In this document: one piece after another, positions 49,859 to 58,312 of the stretch
How positions within the stretch are numbered: the first letter of the stretch is position 1
Layout of the letters: the number at the start of each line of letters is the position of its first letter
DNA from: Boseongicola sp. H5
GTDB lineage: Bacteria > Pseudomonadota > Alphaproteobacteria > Rhodobacterales > Rhodobacteraceae
Length of the DNA: 64,000 nucleotides
Assembly: GCA_020622165.1 (NCBI GenBank)
Contig: JACNMN010000013.1
Span: forward strand, 1 to 64,000
Direction: 5' to 3'
Made by a program: the position numbers and the translations under genes
Notes under the pieces: model-generated
The model's input: only the letters and a program-made list of their open reading frames with translations
The model's database searches: none
What the model was told of the DNA's origin: nothing

Positions 49859-51502
49859 TCAGTTGACCGCCCCCGTATCGGTTTGCGTGGAATACGCGTT
49901 CAGCAGGATGTCGCGCATCCGGTCCATCGGTATGGCCGTCGCGTCATCGGCGGGCCGCAGCCCGGGATAGGGTGCGGCGTCGGTCAGCCGCGCGACCAGC
50001 GGTTCGGGTCCGATCACATGGATCGGCACATCGGGCCGTTCGTCCAGACCAATGAATTCCGCCGCCTGATGATCGCCGACGATAATCATCAACGGCGGCT
50101 CGGTCGCATGGCGCAGGGCATATTCCAGAACCGCGCGCAGGGAATAGTCGACGGCCAGCCGGTATTGCGCCCGGACCCGCTCCCGATCCCGCCAGACGAC
50201 CTCCGGCGGGTCGCCCGACGCCGCCACCGCGTTGAAGATCGTCCCGTCGCCGATATCTTCCCAGGGAACGATATCGGGCACCGGCACCCATGGCGCGTGG
50301 GAGGAGACCAGCGCCACCTGCGCAAAAAGCCGCCTCGTGTCATCGCCGCTGCGCAGCAGCCGGTCCAGCGCGGCCAGCGTGAACTGATCGGGCATCGTCA
50401 CCCAGTTGAAAGGCAGCCCCCGATAGCCGAGATCGGCCGCGACCAGAACCGTTTCAAACCCCATCCGGTCCGCCTCTGGCCAGTCAAGCGTGATTTGCGG
50501 CATCACGGTCGCGGTCCGGAACCCGCTGTTCGCGGCGTGGTGAAACAGGCTCTCGCGCCCGCTGGAAAGCGCGGCGCCATAGCGGATCTGGTTGTCCACC
50601 CACAGCCCGTTGGCGAAGGTCGCATGGGCCAGCCAGCTTTGCCCGCCGCGGGTGGGCGATGTCAGATAGCCCGACCGCATGGCAAGCCCGCGCCCCGCAA
50701 GGCGGGATTCGTACCCGGCCAGCGTTTGCCGATGCAGCCCGGCATAAAACGGCGTGTCGAAACTCGTTCGTCCATAACTTTCGATGAAGATGACAAGCAC
50801 GTCCCGGTCGATCGCATCGAAAAGACCGGGGGCGTCGATGAACGGATCGCGGGCGGCTTCGGCGCGAAAGCTGCGCAACTCGGACAATGTGGTCTGCACC
50901 ATCTCGACCCGTTCCACGCCCACGCGGGCGGTGAAGGCGGTTCCGAGCGGATCGAAGGGCAGCGTCCAGCGCCCCATGGTCTGCCCGATCTCAGCCGCGG
51001 CGATCACGCCGGACAGGGCCGCGGCCAGGCCGGAGAGACCGGCGACAACCGGGCGCGCATTCACCCGCGCCCAGACCCCCGTGGCCCACCATATCAGCGC
51101 GGCCAGCAGCAGAAGGGACGCCGCCGCCCCCAGAATCGCGGCCAGCGCCGCAGGCCCGCCGAACGTGCCCTTCAGAAGCCGCAGGAACGCATCGACAAGC
51201 GCCAGATCGGCCACCGGGTTGAAGCCCCGCGACAGCGCGCTGAAGCTTATGAAATCCGCGGTCTTCAGAAGAACGATGAGACAAAGGACAAAGGTCAGAG
51301 CAGCCCGCAGCGGACCGGACACACGGGTTTGCCCGAGGGCGATCAGCGCCAGCAGGATCGCAGGCAGTTCCAGCGGAAACACAGACAGCGCGCCCCAGCC
51401 CATGGCATCGGGGTGGTTCGGCTGGATCAGGACAAGATGCAGGACAAGTGCCGCAAGCAGAAGATGGAGCGTCCGGCGCAGACCGGCATGGGGGATTGTC
51501 AT
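49859..51502 (-). CDS. LtaS-like sulfatase-fold membrane phosphotransferase
   Basis: 547 residues. Five or so N-terminal membrane spans (HLLLAALVLHLVLI, LELPAILLALIALG, LTFVLCLIVLLKTADF in part) precede an extracytoplasmic alkaline-phosphatase-like domain with VLVIFIESYGRTSFD, SPTRGGQSWLAHATFANG and the metal-binding IIVGDHQ. The layout matches lipoteichoic acid synthase, OpgB/MdoB and phosphoethanolamine transferases, which move a phospho-alcohol from a phospholipid to a glycan. The ATG at 51502 overlaps the CDP-alcohol phosphotransferase stop. Likely modifies an envelope glycan or lipid; the donor is unknown. Confidence 0.85.
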   Translation of the reverse strand: MTIPHAGLRRTLHLLLAALVLHLVLIQPNHPDAMGWGALSVFPLELPAILLALIALGQTRVSGPLRAALTFVLCLIVLLKTADFISFSALSRGFNPVADLALVDAFLRLLKGTFGGPAALAAILGAAASLLLLAALIWWATGVWARVNARPVVAGLSGLAAALSGVIAAAEIGQTMGRWTLPFDPLGTAFTARVGVERVEMVQTTLSELRSFRAEAARDPFIDAPGLFDAIDRDVLVIFIESYGRTSFDTPFYAGLHRQTLAGYESRLAGRGLAMRSGYLTSPTRGGQSWLAHATFANGLWVDNQIRYGAALSSGRESLFHHAANSGFRTATVMPQITLDWPEADRMGFETVLVAADLGYRGLPFNWVTMPDQFTLAALDRLLRSGDDTRRLFAQVALVSSHAPWVPVPDIVPWEDIGDGTIFNAVAASGDPPEVVWRDRERVRAQYRLAVDYSLRAVLEYALRHATEPPLMIIVGDHQAAEFIGLDERPDVPIHVIGPEPLVARLTDAAPYPGLRPADDATAIPMDRMRDILLNAYSTQTDTGAVN

Positions 51503-52272
51503 GACCGCCGTGCCAGCCAGAGCCAGCGCAGGTCGCGCCAGAACGACCATGCCACCGCCGCCGCGGCCCCCCAGACCATCAGGTCGGACACCGGCCTGCC
51601 GATGACCGGCATCAGCACCAGAAGCAGCGCCCCGATCTGGAGCACACAAACGACCTTGCGGCTGAACCGCCGGGGCAGATCGCCGCCCAGCCATGGCAGG
51701 ACACCCTGCGCCGCGAGGAAGATGTAACGCGGGAGGCCCAGAAGGATCACATAAGCCCCGACACTGCCGCTCTGATAGGCCAGAAGCGCCAGAACCAGCG
51801 CCAGAACCGAGTCGACCTCCATGTCGAAACGGGCCCCGAAGGCCGACACATAGCCCTCGCGCCGGGCCAGCCAGCCATCGACGCCATCCAGCAAAAGGGC
51901 GAGCGAAGCGAGTGTGAAGACGGCCCATGGATGGCCGCCTGAGGTGATCAGCGCGGCCAGGAGCACCGAGACGAACATCAATCGAAAAAGAGTGACCGTG
52001 TTGCAGAGCCCGATCCCCGGATGCGGGTAGCTCGCACGCAGCGCCAGAACCGCCACCGCAAGCGCCAGACCGTAAAACCCCGCGCCGACAAGCACGCCTG
52101 CCGGCAGAATATCGCCGACCAGCACCGACCCCATCGCCATGACGCCGGAAAATCCGACGACGCCCACGGCCAGAAACTGTGCGGTCGGGCTCAGGTTCCT
52201 GATCGACGCCGCCAAACCGGGCCGCCGGCTGGCGGCATGCGCCGCACCAGAGAGCTTATTCTGAAAAGCCAT
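51499..52272 (-). CDS. CDP-alcohol phosphatidyltransferase
   Basis: 257 residues from the ATG at 52272; a GTG at 52302 is also possible. The full family signature is visible: LLLDGVDGWLARREG followed by GARFDMEVDSVLAL, i.e. D-G-x2-A-R-x7/8-G-x3-D-x3-D. About six membrane spans. It joins a CDP-activated lipid or alcohol to an alcohol acceptor, releasing CMP. The overlap with the sulfatase-fold gene and the UPF0104 gene after it points to a dedicated three-gene lipid or polymer pathway at the inner membrane. The acceptor alcohol is unknown. Confidence 0.9.
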   Translation of the reverse strand: MAFQNKLSGAAHAASRRPGLAASIRNLSPTAQFLAVGVVGFSGVMAMGSVLVGDILPAGVLVGAGFYGLALAVAVLALRASYPHPGIGLCNTVTLFRLMFVSVLLAALITSGGHPWAVFTLASLALLLDGVDGWLARREGYVSAFGARFDMEVDSVLALVLALLAYQSGSVGAYVILLGLPRYIFLAAQGVLPWLGGDLPRRFSRKVVCVLQIGALLLVLMPVIGRPVSDLMVWGAAAAVAWSFWRDLRWLWLARRS

Positions 52273-52375
52273 GTTTTGTTTGGGGACTATGCCCTTGCTC
52301 ACTCTGTAATATTGGGATCAAGATGGCCCATGAAGGCGAATTGGCAATCATAAACCATAGCGAGGTCGCTCGAAA

Positions 52376-52939
52376 ATGACAATTCCGGCATCATCCTATC
52401 GGCCCCCTGCCCGATGGCTGCACTGGATCATGGCGCTTCTGGTCCTGCTCACGATCCCGGCGGGAATGCTGATGGTGCAGGAAGGGATCAGCCGGCCGCT
52501 TCAGAACACGCTGTTCGTGTTCCACAAGAATGTGGGGGTTTTGCTGGGCCTTCTGGTCGTGATCCGGCTGGTTTACCGCTGGCGCTCCCCGCCGCCGCCC
52601 GAACCTGCGCATCTGCCCGCGTGGCAGGCAAGGATCGCGGGGCTGACCCATACCCTGCTTTATGCGCTTTTGGTCATCATGCCGGTTGCCGGATATGTCC
52701 GTGTGAAAGCGGGCGGATTTCCGATCGAGTCCCTCGATGCGATAGGTCTTCCTGCGCTTGTTCCGCGCTCCGATGCGCTGGCGGAGGTTGCTAAATCCAT
52801 ACATTTCTATGGCGGTGTGGCCATCGCGATCCTGGTTGCGATGCATATCGGCGCGGCCCTGCATCACGGGATCATCAAGCGCGATGGCGTGTTTTCCCGC
52901 ATGTGGCCGCGGAAGGCCGGTAAGCCCGGAGGGGCCTGA
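52376..52939 (+). CDS. Cytochrome b561-type membrane protein
   Basis: 187 residues with four membrane spans and the di-haem His pattern: His in RWLHWIMALLVLLT, His in FVFHKNVGVLLGLLVVIRL, and His in IHFYGGVAIAILVAMHIGAALHHG. RPPARWLHW at the start is typical of the bacterial b561/YodB group. Transfers electrons between the quinone pool and periplasmic or superoxide acceptors. It has its own upstream region, divergent from the CDP-alcohol phosphotransferase gene. Confidence 0.92.
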   Translation: MTIPASSYRPPARWLHWIMALLVLLTIPAGMLMVQEGISRPLQNTLFVFHKNVGVLLGLLVVIRLVYRWRSPPPPEPAHLPAWQARIAGLTHTLLYALLVIMPVAGYVRVKAGGFPIESLDAIGLPALVPRSDALAEVAKSIHFYGGVAIAILVAMHIGAALHHGIIKRDGVFSRMWPRKAGKPGGA

Positions 52940-52964
52940 TCCCAAGTTTCCGAATGGCCCGTAC

Positions 52965-53714
52965 CTAGGGCGCCAGCTTCACCCGCGCCCAGAGCGGCCG
53001 GTGGTCGGAGGCCATCCGGATACCGGGCCCGTCCAGCACCCGCAGGTCCTCCACCCGCCCGGACGCATTCGTCAGAACGCGGTCAAGCGGCAGCCGTGGC
53101 CTGCGGATTGGAAATGTGGCCCGCGCCGGGCCGTGAAACGCCTGCCCCAGAACCGGCTTCGACAGGGCAAAACCGCCCCATGGACGCCATTCGTTCAGAT
53201 CGCCGCACAAAATGACGGGCCGGGTATCGTCGCCGTCCAGGTGTCGGCCGATCCTTCGCATCTGAACGATCCGCAGCATCTGCGACAGCGACAGATGGGT
53301 GACAACGAAGCGCAGGCGGCGTCCGGCGCGGGCGGCATCCACCATGACCGCCCCCCGTGGGCAGACCAGCCCCGGAAGATCGATCAGGCGCACGGATTCC
53401 ACCAGGATATCCGGGTGCAGATAAACCACGACGCCCAGAAATCCGTGACTGTCCGGCCCGGATCTGCTGTCCGGGTCATCCTGCACATGGCGCAGGCCGG
53501 TGATCGCCTCGATCTCAGAGATGTTCAGGACACCGTGATGGGGCGGCGCCTCTTCATCGGCTTCCTGAAGAAACATCGCCTCGGTGCCGGGATGCCAGAC
53601 CTCGTTACGCAGCACATCAAGCGTGCGATCCGGATCGACCCGGCCGTCATTGCCCCGGCCACGATGGATATTCCAGCTGATGCAGGCCAGCGTATCGGGC
53701 ATCGGGGTCGCCAT
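52965..53714 (-). CDS. Endonuclease/exonuclease/phosphatase family protein
   Basis: 249 residues. The metal-dependent phosphoesterase fold shows SWNIHRGRGNDG, Glu in FLQEADEEAPP, His in VTHLSLSQML, CGDLNEWRPWGG and the C-terminal ASDHRPLWARV. Family members cleave DNA, phosphoinositides or sphingomyelin-like lipids; this subgroup is uncharacterised. No signal peptide is visible from the ATG at 53714, which has a GGAG upstream. Convergent with the b561 gene. Confidence 0.88.
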   Translation of the reverse strand: MATPMPDTLACISWNIHRGRGNDGRVDPDRTLDVLRNEVWHPGTEAMFLQEADEEAPPHHGVLNISEIEAITGLRHVQDDPDSRSGPDSHGFLGVVVYLHPDILVESVRLIDLPGLVCPRGAVMVDAARAGRRLRFVVTHLSLSQMLRIVQMRRIGRHLDGDDTRPVILCGDLNEWRPWGGFALSKPVLGQAFHGPARATFPIRRPRLPLDRVLTNASGRVEDLRVLDGPGIRMASDHRPLWARVKLAP

Positions 53715-54110
53715 GGTCTCGCGCTCCGCATCAGGGGCCTCACCGCGTCTCACCGTTGGACAGAAAAAGCCCGCGATCTTCAAGCCGAAACACTTATGGC
53801 CAAGCATCCTGCCGGCGGGTGCACGGTCCTACCCAGCATTGAGCCGGTTCCTGATGAGCGCGATCCGAGTGACAGGCTGCGATTCCCCCGGAAACTACAC
53901 GCGCTTGCCGGGACCCGTGCCTGGCGCGGGATCTCTCTGGCCATTGCGGAGGCGTTCTTCGCCGGACGGGGTGAGTGATCTGCACAGTATCATCGAACGT
54001 CACCACCTTCCCGCGACTTTTCCCGTATTGTCAAAGTCCTGTACGCTGCTCATCACAGCTTGAAACGGCGCATTCCGGTTGCTGGCCCATGTCATGGGAC
54101 CCTGATCCGG
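53715..54110. other. Gene-free stretch between the EEP-family gene and the XRE regulator
   Basis: No protein family is recognised. A 60-codon plus-strand frame at 53796-53978 (MAKHPAGGCT start) has protein-like composition but no ribosome binding site, so it is left uncalled. The right end holds the first of two operators of the following regulator. No tRNA or obvious terminator is seen. Confidence 0.4.
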
Positions 54111-54111
54111 A

Positions 54112-54179
54112 TTTTAACTGGGCTAAAAATTCCTTGACTCACGGGCTCTCGATCCACCACGGTTTTAGTCATGCTAAAA
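54112..54179. promoter_or_regulatory. Pair of TTTTA-N7-TAAAA operators for the XRE-cupin regulator
   Basis: Two matching sites, TTTTA-ACTGGGC-TAAAA (54112-54128) and TTTTA-GTCATGC-TAAAA (54163-54179), with centres 51 bases apart, about five helical turns. The second has longer arms (GGTTTTAG/CTAAAACC, 54161-54181) and includes the regulator's ATG (54171-54173). Same spacing and helical phasing suggest cooperative dimers on one face. Confidence 0.7.
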
Positions 54180-54818
54180 CCACAACCCTTCGAAGAAGCC
54201 CCCTCGAACCTCGGTCCGGCCCTCCGCGCCCGCCGCAAGGAACTCGGGATGACGATGCAGGCGGTGGCCGACGCCGCCGGATTGTCGGTCGGCTTCATCA
54301 GCCAGATCGAGCGCGGACTGGCCGCGCCGTCGCTGTCCTCGCTTGCGGGGCTCGCCGAAGTCTTGCAAAGGCCGATCAGCGACTTTCTCGTCCAGCCGGG
54401 TGCGGACGGGAACACGACCCGCCAGAACCGGCGCGTGACCTATTCGGTCGATATGTCCGGCCCGTCCTACGAGCGTATCTCGACCAAGTTCAGCGGCTCT
54501 CAGCTGACCTCGGTGATCGTGCATGAACCGCCGGGCCGCCGCAGCGAACCGATCAGTCACCGCGGCGAGGAGATGTTCTTCGTGCTGGCCGGCGAGGTCA
54601 CGGTGGAGATCGAGGGCCAGGCGGAGGTTCTGGGTCCGGGGGATTCTATTCATTTCGACAGCAACCGCGTCCATTCCACATGGAACCATACCGATCAGAC
54701 GGTCTCGCTCCTCTGGTGCGGGACGATGGACATGTTCGGCGACGCGCCCGCCCCCATTCACAAGAACGCTCCGGAAAACGGGGCAGGCATCCCCAACCCA
54801 ACAGGAGATACCCCATGA
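54171..54818 (+). CDS. XRE-family regulator with C-terminal cupin sensor
   Basis: 215 residues. The N-terminal helix-turn-helix (LGPALRARRKELGMTMQAVADAAGLSVGFISQIERG in outline, about residues 13-66) is followed by a cupin barrel (about 110-185, SHRGEEMFFVLAGEV and LGPGDSIHFDSNRVHSTWNHT). The group typically senses small nitrogenous or acidic metabolites. An in-frame stop lies at 54135-54137 and no other start precedes the ATG at 54171. That ATG has no ribosome binding site, so the mRNA may be leaderless. Its stop overlaps the binding-protein start (ATGA). Probable autoregulator of the hydantoinase operon. Confidence 0.88.
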   Translation: MLKPQPFEEAPSNLGPALRARRKELGMTMQAVADAAGLSVGFISQIERGLAAPSLSSLAGLAEVLQRPISDFLVQPGADGNTTRQNRRVTYSVDMSGPSYERISTKFSGSQLTSVIVHEPPGRRSEPISHRGEEMFFVLAGEVTVEIEGQAEVLGPGDSIHFDSNRVHSTWNHTDQTVSLLWCGTMDMFGDAPAPIHKNAPENGAGIPNPTGDTP

Positions 54819-56386
54819 CGACGAAACGGATGTTGCTGGCCGCGGCCCTTGCGGCGGCCACCTCTCTCACCTCCCCCGCCGTCGCGCAAAGCGTGCTCAG
54901 GCTCGATGAGGTTGCGGTTGGCGAACTGGACCCGGCCAAGGCGTCGGACTACGCCGACTCGATCCTGATGTTCAATATCTACGACACGCTGGTCCTGCCG
55001 CGGCAGGGCGGACCCGGCCATGATCCGCATCTGGCCACAGCGTGGGAAGTGGATGGCTCCAGCTACACCTTCACCCTGCGCGACGATGTGACATTCCAGT
55101 CGGGCAACCCGCTTCGCGCCGCCGATGTGGTTTATTCGCTGGAGCGGATGCAGGCCATGGGTCAGGGCCTGTCCTATCTCTTCTCCGGTGTGACCGCCGA
55201 AGCGATGGACGAGCACAGCGTGCGCTTCACGCTGGAGGAGCCCTATGCGCCCTTCGTGGCCTCGCTGGTGCGCTTGCCGATCGTCGACCAGATGCTGGTG
55301 GAGGAAAACGCAACCGGTGACGACCCCTGGGCCGAAGCGTTCCTCTCGGCCAATGGTGCGGGCACCGGCGCGTACACGGTCTCCTCCCACAATCCGCAGT
55401 CGGAAACCGTGATGGCGGTCAACGACGGGTACTTCCTGCCCATCAACGACGCCGCACCGGATCAGGTGCGCCTGCGTTATGGGCTTGAGGCCGCCACGGT
55501 CCGCACCCTGCTGGCCCAGGGCGAGCACGATATCGCGAGCCAGTGGCTCCCGCCCGAGGTGATCCGCGCCCTGGCCGCGGACGGCGCCCAGCTTCTCACC
55601 GAAAGCGGCACCGGCGCATTCTATGTCAAGCTCAACACCACCCGTCCGCCGCTGGATGACGTGAACTGCCGGCGCGCGCTCGGCCACGCCTTCGATTACG
55701 GCACCGCGATGCAGATGATCGCCATCACAGACGAGATCAGCCAGGGCAGCCCGGCAACCGGCGCAATCCCGGTGGGCATGTTCGGCGCAAACGGCCCCGA
55801 AATGGCGCTTTCCCGCGACATGGCGGCGGCAGAGACCGCGATGGCGGCCTGCCCCTATGCGCCCGAAGACTGGAACCTTGAAATCACCTGGATCGCGGAG
55901 GTGCCGATCGAGGAGCGCTTCGCATTGCTGATGCAGGCGAACTTCGCGGAACTGGGCATTTCCTCCTCGATCGAGACACTGCCCTGGGCCCTGTTCACGG
56001 AACGGGTAAGCACACCCGAAAACACCCCGCATATCAGCCAGATCTTCGTCAACGCGGTCACCGGCGATCCCGACACGCTGCTTTATGGCATGTACCATTC
56101 CTCCGTGCCTGGAACATGGCAGTCGCCGGAGTATCTCGATGATGCGGCGGTCGATGCGGCACTGGAGGCCGGACGGGTCGGTGCGACCGATGCGGAGCGT
56201 GCGGCGGCCTATGGCCAGCTCAACGCCCGGTTGATGGAACTGGCGCCCACGATCTACGGCTTCGACCGGCAATCGGTCTTCGCCGCATCGGACCGCGTGC
56301 GCGCCCCGGCGCTGAGCGATCCCGACATGGCCTTCGGCCTTGACGGCATGGGCTTCAGCTTCCGCCTGATGGAAATGGTCGAGTAA
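54815..56386 (+). CDS. Dipeptide-type ABC substrate-binding protein
   Basis: 523 residues. Signal peptide MTTKRMLLAAALAAATSLTSP up to AVAQ. The SBP_bac_5 fold shows MFNIYDTLV, TAWEVDGSSYTFTLRDDVTFQSG and ADVVYSLERM. The ATG at 54815 follows AGGAG by eight bases. Because hydantoinase-type genes share the operon, the ligand is probably a small cyclic or linear amide or oxoproline-like peptide, by inference only. A hairpin lies shortly after its stop. Confidence 0.93.
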   Translation: MTTKRMLLAAALAAATSLTSPAVAQSVLRLDEVAVGELDPAKASDYADSILMFNIYDTLVLPRQGGPGHDPHLATAWEVDGSSYTFTLRDDVTFQSGNPLRAADVVYSLERMQAMGQGLSYLFSGVTAEAMDEHSVRFTLEEPYAPFVASLVRLPIVDQMLVEENATGDDPWAEAFLSANGAGTGAYTVSSHNPQSETVMAVNDGYFLPINDAAPDQVRLRYGLEAATVRTLLAQGEHDIASQWLPPEVIRALAADGAQLLTESGTGAFYVKLNTTRPPLDDVNCRRALGHAFDYGTAMQMIAITDEISQGSPATGAIPVGMFGANGPEMALSRDMAAAETAMAACPYAPEDWNLEITWIAEVPIEERFALLMQANFAELGISSSIETLPWALFTERVSTPENTPHISQIFVNAVTGDPDTLLYGMYHSSVPGTWQSPEYLDDAAVDAALEAGRVGATDAERAAAYGQLNARLMELAPTIYGFDRQSVFAASDRVRAPALSDPDMAFGLDGMGFSFRLMEMVE

Positions 56387-56409
56387 CCAGTCTCTCTTTC
56401 TCTCTCCCT

Positions 56410-56436
56410 GCCCGGGCTCCGTGATGGGGCCCGGGC
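56410..56436 (+). promoter_or_regulatory. Strong hairpin between the binding-protein and permease genes
   Basis: GCCCGGGCTCC-GTGAT-GGGGCCCGGGC is an eleven-base-pair stem (one T-G pair) with a five-base loop and no T-run. It lies 23 bases after the binding-protein stop and 17 before the permease start. As in the other Dpp unit of this window, it probably stabilises the upstream message and limits permease expression. Confidence 0.7.
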
Positions 56437-56453
56437 GTATCCGGACCCTGCCC

Positions 56454-57482
56454 ATGCTCCCCGTCCTGCGCATTCTTCTGCGGCGGCTTGGCATCTCTGC
56501 CGTCGTGCTTGTCGGCGTCTCGATGCTGATCTTCGCCATCGCCCGCGTCATTCCCGGCGACCCGGCGCGCATCGCCCTGGGGCCAAGCGCCTCTGCCGAA
56601 CAGGTGACCGCGCTCCGCGCCGAAATGCATCTCGATGAGCCGCTGGTGGCGCAATACGGCCATTTCGTCTCCGACGTGCTGCGCGGCGATCTGGGACAAT
56701 CGCTCTACACCAACCGACCCGTCACCCGGGACATCGCCGAATTCCTGCCCGCCACGCTGGAACTGGTGATCTTTGCCGGCATCCTGATGGTGGCGCTCGG
56801 CCTGCCGCTCGGCATACTCGCCGCACGTCATCGGGGCCGCTGGCCCGATCATCTGATTCGTGTTCTGACGCTTCTGACGGTGTCGGCGCCAAGCTTTGTC
56901 TGGGCGGTGATCCTGATGCTGCTTTTCGCCTTCTATCTGCCGCTGTTTCCGGTGGCGGGGCGGATTTCCGATATCTACGAGATCGAGCGGGTCACCGGCT
57001 TTCTGACAGTCGATACGCTGCTGGCGGGCAATTTCGCCGCCTTCGCCGACGCGCTGCATCATCTGGTCCTGCCCGCGGTGGCGCTTGCGCTTTCGGGGAT
57101 CGGACAGGCCGCGCGGCTGACCCGCGCCAATATGGTCGAAACCTATCAGAAACCATACATCGAGATGGCGCAGGCTTACGGTTTCTTCCCGTCCCGGATC
57201 GCGCGCAGCTATGCGTTCAAACCTTCGCTGATCCCGTCCCTGACCATCATCGGCCTCGATTTCGCGGCGATGCTGGGCAACGCCTTTCTGGTGGAGGCAG
57301 TCTTCGCCTGGCCGGGGCTGAGCCGGTACGGCGTGAACGTGATCCTCAGAAAGGATCTCAACGCGATCATGGGAACCGTGCTGATCATCGCGCTGACATT
57401 CCTGATCGTGAATATCATCGTCGATCTGCTGATCGCCTTCCTGAACCCGCGCATCCGGCACTCCACGAGGGCCGCGTCATGA
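56454..57482 (+). CDS. Dipeptide-type ABC permease (DppB-like)
   Basis: 342 residues. Typical start VLRILLRRLGISAVVLVGVSMLIF, the periplasmic GDLGQSLYTNRPVT, and coupling loop IEMAQAYGFFPSRIARSYAFKPS. Six membrane spans. I choose the ATG at 56454 because the earlier ATG lies inside the loop of the intergenic hairpin. It overlaps the next permease gene by four bases. Forms the channel with the DppC-like protein. Confidence 0.92.
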   Translation: MLPVLRILLRRLGISAVVLVGVSMLIFAIARVIPGDPARIALGPSASAEQVTALRAEMHLDEPLVAQYGHFVSDVLRGDLGQSLYTNRPVTRDIAEFLPATLELVIFAGILMVALGLPLGILAARHRGRWPDHLIRVLTLLTVSAPSFVWAVILMLLFAFYLPLFPVAGRISDIYEIERVTGFLTVDTLLAGNFAAFADALHHLVLPAVALALSGIGQAARLTRANMVETYQKPYIEMAQAYGFFPSRIARSYAFKPSLIPSLTIIGLDFAAMLGNAFLVEAVFAWPGLSRYGVNVILRKDLNAIMGTVLIIALTFLIVNIIVDLLIAFLNPRIRHSTRAAS

Positions 57483-58312
57483 TCCGGAGCCTGCGCATCA
57501 TCGCGGCCAATCCGCTCTCGCTGACCGGGCTGATCCTCGTGCTCCTTGTGGTGCTTGCGGCCGCCCTCGCCCCGTGGATCGCGCCGTTTCCGACCCATAA
57601 CGGCGCGATTGTGGATTTCGCCTACGCCAATCAGGCCCCGAACGCGCGCAACTGGATGGGCACCGATCTGGTGGGCCGCGATATCTTCAGCCGCATCCTT
57701 TACGCCTATCAGATCAGTCTGCTGCTCGGTGTCGTGGTGCTGGCCATAGCAACCCCGATCGGCACCGTCGTGGGCCTGCTGGCGGGCTATCTCGGCGGTT
57801 GGGCCGAAGCGGTGCTGATGCGGATCGTCGATATCTTCCTGTCGATCCCGCCGCTGGTGCTGGCCATCGCGGTAATGGGGGTGCTGGAGCCGACGCTGAC
57901 CAACGCCATGATCGCCGTCACCGCCATGTGGTGGCCGTGGTACGCGCGGCTGGTCTATTCCATCGCCCGCTCCGAACGGGAGGAAGGCTATGTGCTGGCC
58001 GCCGAGGTGATCGGCGCGCCCACGGCCCATATCGCCTTCCGGGAGATCCTGCCCAATTGCCTACCCGCGATCATCACCAAGATGACGCTCGACATGGGCT
58101 TCGTGATCATCATTGCCTCCTCGCTCTCCTTTCTGGGTCTGGGCGTGCAGCCGCCCACGCCCGATCTGGGCTCGATGGTGGCGGAAGGCGCGCGCTATCT
58201 GCCCGACAGCTGGTGGCTGACGGTCTTTCCGGGCCTTGCCATCCTGCTCGCCGTCTTCGGCTTCAACCTGCTCGGCGACGGGTTGCGCGACGTTCTGGGG
58301 GTCGACGAATGA
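57479..58312 (+). CDS. Dipeptide-type ABC permease (DppC-like)
   Basis: 277 residues with N-terminal span LTGLILVLLVVLAAALAPW, the family hallmark NWMGTDLVGRDIFSRIL, five more spans and coupling loop VLAAEVIGAPTAHIAFREILPN. Starts inside the dppB stop and its stop overlaps the next ATPase start by four bases (ATGA at 58309). Second half of the channel. Confidence 0.93.
   Translation: MIRSLRIIAANPLSLTGLILVLLVVLAAALAPWIAPFPTHNGAIVDFAYANQAPNARNWMGTDLVGRDIFSRILYAYQISLLLGVVVLAIATPIGTVVGLLAGYLGGWAEAVLMRIVDIFLSIPPLVLAIAVMGVLEPTLTNAMIAVTAMWWPWYARLVYSIARSEREEGYVLAAEVIGAPTAHIAFREILPNCLPAIITKMTLDMGFVIIIASSLSFLGLGVQPPTPDLGSMVAEGARYLPDSWWLTVFPGLAILLAVFGFNLLGDGLRDVLGVDE

Noticed and set aside
53796..53978. 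60-codon plus-strand frame before the XRE regulator
   Set aside because: No ribosome binding site or family match; composition alone is not enough.
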